From Ruminococcaceae bacterium UBA1227 (lineage in GTDB: Bacteria; Bacillota; Clostridia; Oscillospirales; Acutalibacteraceae), in the NCBI GenBank assembly GCA_002309175.1, contig DBWX01000002.1, positions 57,441 through 77,587 of the forward strand: a stretch of DNA of 20,147 nt, read 5' to 3'. The notes beneath the pieces were generated by a model. The model had not been told where the DNA came from. It made no database searches and saw only the letters and a list, made by a program, of their open reading frames with translations. A program made the translations under genes and the position numbers. This document shows, one piece after another, positions 15,996 to 20,147 of the stretch; the first letter of the stretch is position 1; each line of letters begins with the position of its first letter.

Positions 15996-16550
15996 TTAAA
16001 CAGACATTACTTCCTTCTCTTTAGCGGAAGCTATTTCATCGATTTCCTTAATCTTCTTGTCCGTGATCTTCTGGATTCTCTCTTCGCCGTCCTTCTGATC
16101 GTCCTCGGTAATGGCATTGTCTTTCTTAAGTTTCTTAATGTCCTCCATGCCGTCACGGCGAATGTTTCTGACGGCTACCTTGGCCTCCTCAGCCCGCTTT
16201 GAGATATCCTTCGCTATCTCACGGCGTCTGTCTTCAGTCAGGGCCGGGAACATGAGACGGATTACATTGCCGTCATTCTGAGGATTAATTCCTATGTCTG
16301 AAGCCTGGATGGCTTTTTCAATGGGCTGGATCATCTGCTTGTCCCAGGGCTGAATTACAAGTATGCGCGCCTCGGCGATTGAGATTGCGGCAACCTGCTG
16401 GATGGGTGTGGGTACACCGTAGTAGTCTATCATGACTTTATCAAGAACTCCCGGGTTTGCGCGTCCTGCACGGATCTGCGCGTAGTCGTGCTCCATTGAG
16501 GCAACTGCCTTACCCATTCTTTCTTCTGTTTTAGCGATTACTGTATCCAT
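15996..16550 (-). CDS. frr: Ribosome recycling factor
   Basis: Frr/RRF, 184 residues, splits the post-termination ribosome together with EF-G. Family segments are clear: YAQIRAGRANPGVLD, VDYYG-like MIDYYGVPTPIQQVA, IQPWDKQMIQPIEKAIQ, NDGNVIRLMFPALTEDRRRE and the long C-terminal helix. The reading frame extends 12 codons further upstream, but the ATG at 16548-16550 has the GAGGTG ribosome site about 7 bases before it and gives the family's normal length (E. coli 185), so I take it as the start. It lies 19 bases after the pyrH stop, in the canonical pyrH-frr order. Confidence 0.97.
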   Translation of the reverse strand: MDTVIAKTEERMGKAVASMEHDYAQIRAGRANPGVLDKVMIDYYGVPTPIQQVAAISIAEARILVIQPWDKQMIQPIEKAIQASDIGINPQNDGNVIRLMFPALTEDRRREIAKDISKRAEEAKVAVRNIRRDGMEDIKKLKKDNAITEDDQKDGEERIQKITDKKIKEIDEIASAKEKEVMSV

Positions 16551-16569
16551 AAATTCACCTCGTCTGAAA

Positions 16570-17280
16570 TTATTTACTTGAAACAAGTGTTCCTATATTC
16601 TCCCCGTTCACCGCGCGAACGATGTTCTGCGGGTCGGTGAGGTTGAATACGAAAATGTCAATGCCGTTGTCCCTGCAGAGCGATGCAGCTGCTGCGTCCA
16701 TGACGGTGAGTCCCTTGTTTAAAAGGTCCGTCTGTGTCAGCATGTCAAACTTGACGGCGTCGGCAAACTTGTTGGGGTCCTTGTCATATACGCCATCCAC
16801 GTTCGTGGCTTTGAAAATGACTTCGGCCTCTATTTCAGCTGCCCTTAAAGCTGCTGTGGTGTCAGTTGAGAAGAAGGGACTTCCGGTGCCTCCGCCGAAG
16901 ATGGCTATCTTACCCTTCTTCATCTCTTTTCTCGCATCATGAGAATCAAAGAATTTTGCTATGGGCTCCATCCTGATTGAGGAGTATACCTTTGTCTTGC
17001 AGCCGAGCTGTTCAAGTGTATCGGCGAGAGCGATGGAGTTCATGACGGTGCCGAGCATGCCTATGGAGTCAGCACGGACCCTGTCCATGGAACCGCTCGA
17101 GCGGCCCCTCCAGAAATTGCCTCCGCCTATGACTATGCCGACTTCAACACCGGCCTCTGAGATTGTCTTTACGGCCTTGCAGATATCGGTTATAACGTCA
17201 AAGTCAAAGCCGTGACCTTTCTCACCTGCAAGTACTTCTCCGGAGAGTTTCAAAAGAATACGCCCGTATTTCGGTGCCAT
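16570..17280 (-). CDS. pyrH: Uridylate (UMP) kinase
   Basis: A 236-residue bacterial UMP kinase of the amino-acid kinase superfamily, phosphorylating UMP to UDP as a hexamer. Motifs: RILLKLSGEVLAG (phosphate-binding), GIVIGGGNFWRGR, FGGGTGSPFFSTDTTAALRA, KATNVDGVYDKDPNK and LTVMDAAAASLCRDN. It is the first gene of the long minus-strand operon, with a good promoter at 17332-17360 and GAGG 8-9 bases before the ATG. tsf and rpsB, which often precede it in Firmicutes, are not upstream; a divergent lipoprotein gene is. Confidence 0.97.
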   Translation of the reverse strand: MAPKYGRILLKLSGEVLAGEKGHGFDFDVITDICKAVKTISEAGVEVGIVIGGGNFWRGRSSGSMDRVRADSIGMLGTVMNSIALADTLEQLGCKTKVYSSIRMEPIAKFFDSHDARKEMKKGKIAIFGGGTGSPFFSTDTTAALRAAEIEAEVIFKATNVDGVYDKDPNKFADAVKFDMLTQTDLLNKGLTVMDAAAASLCRDNGIDIFVFNLTDPQNIVRAVNGENIGTLVSSK

Positions 17281-17331
17281 AACAATTCCTCATTTCAGTA
17301 CTGTAATATAGAAATAGATTTAACAAATAAT

Positions 17332-17360
17332 ATTTTACCTTAAATGCCAAGTCGTGTAAA
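17332..17360 (-). promoter_or_regulatory. Promoter of the pyrH-polC operon
   Basis: On the minus strand TTTACA (17355-17360) and TAAAAT (17332-17337) are separated by exactly 17 bases; each matches the sigma-A consensus at five of six positions. A start near 17325 gives a leader of about 45 bases before pyrH. Confidence 0.75.
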
Positions 17361-17367
17361 GACAAGA

Positions 17368-17396
17368 TTGAAATCACAACTGCAAAATGGTATCTT
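17368..17396 (+). promoter_or_regulatory. Promoter of the transglutaminase-like lipoprotein gene
   Basis: TTGAAA (17368-17373, five of six to consensus) and TATCTT (17391-17396, four of six) are separated by 17 bases. A start near 17403 is consistent with translation from the ATG at 17434 and not from the upstream in-frame ATG at 17344. Its -35 box is 7 bp from that of the divergent pyrH promoter. Confidence 0.6.
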
Positions 17397-17433
17397 TAAA
17401 ACAGAAAATACCGAAAAGACCGAGGTGGCGCAG

Positions 17434-18702
17434 ATGAAAATGAAACAGTTGATTGCGGCTGTTTTGGCAGTCGTGATTTCGTTTTCTCTTGCCGCCTGCA
17501 GCAAGAAGGAGAAGGAAGAACCCATAGCCACGACATCTCCCCCGGTAACTGTCACGCTCTCTGAGACTACGACAGTTCCCGCGGCAGAGGACGAACCGAA
17601 AAGTGAGGCCGGCGGCGGCAATGCTTCGGCCCCGGCCGCTCCGCAGAGCCCGGCCACCACGCAGGCGCAGGCGCAGCCCACGCCCACGGCTCCGCCGAGT
17701 TCGGGCCTGGGCAAGCCGTCGGCAGTCAGCAACGCGACCTCCGCGGAGGACCTTAAGGACGTGGACCCGGCCACCGCCGCCGGCAGTTCCTACGACACGG
17801 AAGTTACCGTACAGACGGTCACCACACAGCCCGTAAGCACGGCCGAGTTCCCCTATGTGGCACCCGAGCAGTATGAGTCGCATATCTTAAACTGCTGGTC
17901 AAATTTCATCGTAAAAGACAAGGTCATGATTGAGGCCTCAAGGCTTAATCAATACTTAAACTACGTATCCCTTCCGGTTAAGGACAGTTTCTTCGCAACA
18001 AACTGCAACGGCCTTTCGGCGAAATACGGATACGACCCAACGGGCAAATATGTCTACCTCGAAGTGGACTGGAACTACTACATCAATGCCGACCAATACG
18101 CATCCTGCAAAAACAGGGCGGCTACCATAGTTTCAGGCGTGACAAAATCGTACGGCAGCACCGTAGACCGTATACGCGCCGTCCACGACATCATCTGCTC
18201 ACAGACGGTTTACACATTGAATGTCGACGGCGCCTACAACTGCCTTTTAAACGGCCGTTGCGACTGCGACGGATACACCGCCGCCTTCCAGATCTGCATG
18301 AGCCTGCTCGGTGTACCGTGCAAGGCCTTCGCAACGGACAACCACATCTTCAACCTGGTCCAGTTAAACGGCTCCTGGTATGCCGTGGATGCCACCTGGG
18401 ATGACCAGGATTCCGCAGGCATAATCTTTGCGCGCTACTTCCTGCTGGGCAGACAGTCATACTCAAACTACGCAACGCTGAGCAGCATGCTCGCGCCTGC
18501 TTCCTATGACTGCTCAAGAATCGGCACGGTGGCAAATGAATCCGTCATGAGATCCGCTTTCGGTATTCCCGCTGACGCGAAAGACATTCAGCTCGGAGGC
18601 GCGGTAAACCTTCAGGGTCAAAGTTATACGGACTCAATAACTTTCATACAAGGAAACTACAAATACACCGTGGGAATATCCTTCTCAAACGGAAATTCGT
18701 AA
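17434..18702 (+). CDS. Transglutaminase-like domain lipoprotein
   Basis: A 422-residue predicted surface lipoprotein. The frame is open from 17344, but GAGGTGG at 17422-17428 and the promoter at 17368-17396 point to the ATG at 17434. The signal peptide begins MKMKQLIAAVLAVV and ends in the lipobox SLAAC, with the lipidated Cys at 22. Residues about 23-150 are a low-complexity, Ala/Pro/Thr/Ser-rich spacer of high G+C, typical of wall-spanning linkers. A transglutaminase/protease-like core follows: VHDIICSQTVYTLN, GRCDCDGYTAAFQ (likely nucleophile C278), DNHIFNLVQL (H304) and WYAVDATWDD (D319), giving an intact Cys-His-Asp triad. Such domains may act as cysteine peptidases or crosslinkers; the substrate is unknown. 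A C-terminal tail of about 80 residues has no recognised domain. Confidence 0.9.
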   Translation: MKMKQLIAAVLAVVISFSLAACSKKEKEEPIATTSPPVTVTLSETTTVPAAEDEPKSEAGGGNASAPAAPQSPATTQAQAQPTPTAPPSSGLGKPSAVSNATSAEDLKDVDPATAAGSSYDTEVTVQTVTTQPVSTAEFPYVAPEQYESHILNCWSNFIVKDKVMIEASRLNQYLNYVSLPVKDSFFATNCNGLSAKYGYDPTGKYVYLEVDWNYYINADQYASCKNRAATIVSGVTKSYGSTVDRIRAVHDIICSQTVYTLNVDGAYNCLLNGRCDCDGYTAAFQICMSLLGVPCKAFATDNHIFNLVQLNGSWYAVDATWDDQDSAGIIFARYFLLGRQSYSNYATLSSMLAPASYDCSRIGTVANESVMRSAFGIPADAKDIQLGGAVNLQGQSYTDSITFIQGNYKYTVGISFSNGNS

Positions 18703-18710
18703 AAAGAATA

Positions 18711-18749
18711 AAAAACGGGGCAGAACCGTCTGCCCCGTTTTATTTTTTT
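18711..18749. terminator. Bidirectional intrinsic terminator between convergent lipoprotein genes
   Basis: ACGGGGCAGA (18715-18724) and TCTGCCCCGT (18729-18738) form a perfect 10-bp stem with a 4-base ACCG loop. A-rich sequence lies before it and a TTTTATTTTTTT tract after it, so it can stop transcription from both converging genes, which end at 18702 and 18755. Confidence 0.95.
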
Positions 18750-18754
18750 CAGAA

Positions 18755-19852
18755 TCAATAGTAGGAGATGTCTCCCTCGCCGAAACCGGTTATACGGTTT
18801 TCGGAATCAAATGTAACTGACTTGTATACGAAATCATCGAACTCGTCAATGGCAAAGCCGGTGAGCACTTTTTTGCCGTCTTCAAACTCGGGAGAAAGTG
18901 CGAAAATGTACGTACCTATGTTGACTATATAGTACTTGTCAGCCTTGTCACGCTCTACTGTAAAGTCGCTTGCCTTTACACCCATCATCTGCATGGCGTG
19001 AATTGCGTCCACAGCGTCCTTCTCAGACTCGAAAACCAACGTAGTTTCGGCATTTATGAACATGTCGCCCTCTGCGTCTTTGTAGATCTGGTGCTTGCCG
19101 AGGAGGATATCAACGCTCTTGAACTCGCTGCTGAGTGCCTGCTCCAGCATAGCCTCATCGTCGGCACTTAAAACGGGAACTTCAGTCGAAATTATAATCT
19201 CATCATAGTGATAGATTATCTTGCCGTCATCGGCATCCGCAGTAAAGCGATGCAGTTGTTCATCCTGCAGGTAGATTGCCTGGCAGATGTAATAGTAATT
19301 GCCGTCAATGTGGTATGTGTAGGTCTCGCCGTCCTTTGTGACTGAAACTTCTATTGCCTCAGCTCCGTTACCGTAGTCGGTTCCCAGATTCTCATACCTG
19401 ACTTTGTAGGTGTACCCGAGGTCGGTGTAACTCTCGTCAACGGCTATCTCCACATTTGCAACTTCTCCTTCATCCCAGAAGGAGACGATGAGCGGAACAC
19501 CTGTCTTGGAGGTCGTGAAATACTGCCAGAGGTTCTCGCTGTAGCCGTTGTAAACCGCGTAGATACGTTCTTTTCCGCGATAGTAGTAGTCGATTGATGA
19601 GCCGTTCTCCTCATCCTTTTCCGTCTTTATTTCAAGTCCGGAGACACTTCCCATGCTCATGTTTATGTCCACGACACTTGTGTCGTCCATAATCGACTTC
19701 AAGGTGGTTATTGAGTCAAATTTGACTTTCAGATCACGTTCACCTATGTATTTTAAAGAAGCTATTGTCGCAGGGGAGTCATCGCCGCTTTTGCACGCGG
19801 CAAAGCACAACAGCACCATCAGACTCAAAGCAACACAGAGCACCCTTTTCAT
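18755..19852 (-). CDS. Lipoprotein of unknown function
   Basis: A 365-residue predicted lipoprotein of no family I recognise. The signal peptide is MKRVLCVALSLMVLLCFAAC, with the lipobox FAAC giving lipidated Cys 20, then a short polar linker. The rest is acidic and rich in Tyr, Asp and Glu with many short strand-like stretches (IDYYYRGKERIYAVYN, YTYHIDGNYYYICQAIYL), suggesting a beta-rich extracytoplasmic domain, followed by a separate C-terminal part (about 235-365). Start choice: in-frame ATGs also occur at 19907-19909 and 19874-19876. The first coincides with the predicted transcription start. The ATG at 19850-19852 gives the normal signal peptide and has AAGGGGGG at 19863-19870 upstream, although the spacing is rather long. 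Its promoter is overlapped by a perfect inverted repeat. Confidence 0.8.
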   Translation of the reverse strand: MKRVLCVALSLMVLLCFAACKSGDDSPATIASLKYIGERDLKVKFDSITTLKSIMDDTSVVDINMSMGSVSGLEIKTEKDEENGSSIDYYYRGKERIYAVYNGYSENLWQYFTTSKTGVPLIVSFWDEGEVANVEIAVDESYTDLGYTYKVRYENLGTDYGNGAEAIEVSVTKDGETYTYHIDGNYYYICQAIYLQDEQLHRFTADADDGKIIYHYDEIIISTEVPVLSADDEAMLEQALSSEFKSVDILLGKHQIYKDAEGDMFINAETTLVFESEKDAVDAIHAMQMMGVKASDFTVERDKADKYYIVNIGTYIFALSPEFEDGKKVLTGFAIDEFDDFVYKSVTFDSENRITGFGEGDISYY

Positions 19853-19891
19853 AAGTGCGCGACCCCCCTTCTTCATGCTTCCCTGTAAATT

Positions 19892-19916
19892 AATTACTTT
19901 ATAAATCAAAGTAATT
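19892..19916. promoter_or_regulatory. Inverted repeat (candidate operator) over the lipoprotein promoter
   Basis: AATTACTTT (19892-19900) and AAAGTAATT (19908-19916) are perfect 9-bp inverted arms around a 7-base centre. The right arm covers three bases of the -10 box and the whole repeat spans the predicted transcription start (about 19907), the usual place for a repressor site. As RNA it could also form a weak A/U hairpin at the 5' end. Confidence 0.55.
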
Positions 19917-19941
19917 TTAGCATAAAAAAAGCGACTTACAA
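19914..19941 (-). promoter_or_regulatory. Promoter of the lipoprotein gene at 18755-19852
   Basis: On the minus strand TTGTAA (19936-19941) and TAAAAT (19914-19919) are separated by 16 bases. TG one base before the -10 box gives an extended -10 (TGCTAAAAT). Upstream, ACTTGTA occurs twice, 10 bp apart (19954-19960 and 19964-19970). The rest of the gap up to 20022 is AT-rich, with nothing else I can name. Confidence 0.65.
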
Positions 19942-20022
19942 TCCGTTTACTTAACTTGTAATTACTTGTATTCGATTTGTTACCAAACCACTACATATTG
20001 TATATTTTCGGTAAAAAACGAT

Positions 20023-20050
20023 AAAAAAAGAGCGCTGCAAAGCAGCGCTC
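20023..20050 (-). terminator. Intrinsic terminator of tuf
   Basis: On the minus strand GAGCGCTGC and GCAGCGCTC form a perfect 9-bp stem with a TTT loop, followed by seven T. It lies 18 bases after the tuf stop codon and separates tuf from the lipoprotein gene downstream. Confidence 0.95.
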
Positions 20051-20067
20051 GATTTTGTAAGTATCAA

Positions 20068-20147
20068 TTATTCGTTGATAGCGATAACAACGCCTGAACC
20101 TACTGTACGTCCGCCTTCACGGATAGCGAAGGTAAGTCCCTGCTCCA
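20068..20147 (-). CDS. tuf: Elongation factor Tu, C-terminal end
   Basis: The last 25 codons of EF-Tu, the GTPase that delivers aminoacyl-tRNA to the ribosome. The translated end, EQGLTFAIREGGRTVGSGVV followed by IAINE and a TAA stop, is the highly conserved end of domain III of EF-Tu. The rest of the gene lies beyond the right edge. The strong terminator just downstream shows that tuf is the last gene of its transcript. Confidence 0.96.
   Translation of the reverse strand, partial: EQGLTFAIREGGRTVGSGVVIAINE

Noticed and set aside
16551..16586. Extended start of frr 12 codons upstream
   Set aside because: The extension overlaps the end of pyrH, adds non-conserved residues, and the ATG at 16550 has a well-placed GAGGTG site.
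17344..17433. N-terminal extension of the transglutaminase-like lipoprotein from the ATG at 17344
   Set aside because: This stretch holds the promoter boxes of both divergent genes, has no ribosome site, and would place 30 polar residues before the signal peptide.
17603..17836. Arg/Pro-rich open frame in another frame of the lipoprotein linker
   Set aside because: It is a by-product of the GC-rich Ala/Pro/Thr repeat coding region and shows no start signal.
17517..17860. Possible tandem repeat in the Pro/Ala/Thr-rich linker
   Set aside because: The stretch is low in complexity but I could find no regular repeat unit in it.

Overview
The window looks like a chromosomal segment of a Gram-positive anaerobe of the class Clostridia, perhaps Lachnospiraceae or a relative. 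This is inferred from a Gram-positive PolC-type replicase, the order pyrH-frr-uppS-cdsA-dxr-rseP-ispG-polC, strong AGGAGG-like ribosome binding sites, consensus-like sigma-A promoters, lipobox lipoproteins and a base composition near 50% G+C. Almost all genes lie on the minus strand, so they are transcribed from high to low coordinates. I see no tRNA, rRNA, CRISPR array, transposase or prophage gene.

Layout, left to right. (1) Positions 1-3303, minus: a small acidic protein, metG, tatD and the start of dusB, read from a promoter near 3300. Stops and starts overlap, and a hairpin sits just before metG. (2) Positions 3308-4641, plus: a single-gene unit for a family I.5-type lipase without a signal peptide, with its own promoter and a terminator that works in both directions. 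(3) Positions 4649-17360, minus: one long tightly packed block. In transcription order it is pyrH, frr, uppS, cdsA, dxr, rseP, ispG, polC, a 104-residue unknown protein, a polyprenyl diphosphate synthase, then (with an extra internal promoter) a PPase-like/Nudix fusion and a small multidrug-export-type membrane protein. (4) Positions 17368-18749, plus: a transglutaminase-like lipoprotein divergent from pyrH. (5) Positions 18755-19941, minus: a second, unrecognised lipoprotein, convergent with the first and sharing its terminator. (6) Positions 20023-20147, minus: the terminator and last 25 codons of tuf (EF-Tu).

The long block links nucleotide supply (PyrH), ribosome recycling (Frr), the MEP isoprenoid pathway (Dxr, IspG), prenyl-chain extension (UppS and the polyprenyl synthase), phospholipid head-group activation (CdsA), site-2 proteolysis (RseP) and DNA replication (PolC). 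The dxr-ispG-uppS-polyprenyl synthase set puts precursor supply and prenyl-carrier synthesis on one transcript. rpsB and tsf, which often precede pyrH in Firmicutes, are absent here; a divergent lipoprotein gene takes their place.

The most notable observation is that PolC is only 1202 residues and lacks the DEDD (DnaQ-like) 3'-5' exonuclease that normally interrupts its PHP domain, while the visible PHP metal-ligand motifs are intact. Also notable are a Nudix hydrolase fused to a pyrophosphatase-like domain that has lost its metal-binding acidic residues, an apparently cytosolic zinc-type lipase, two pairs of back-to-back promoters only 4-7 bp apart, and a perfect 9-bp inverted repeat over the -10/start region of a lipoprotein gene. 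No unmistakable new defence or mobile system is present.
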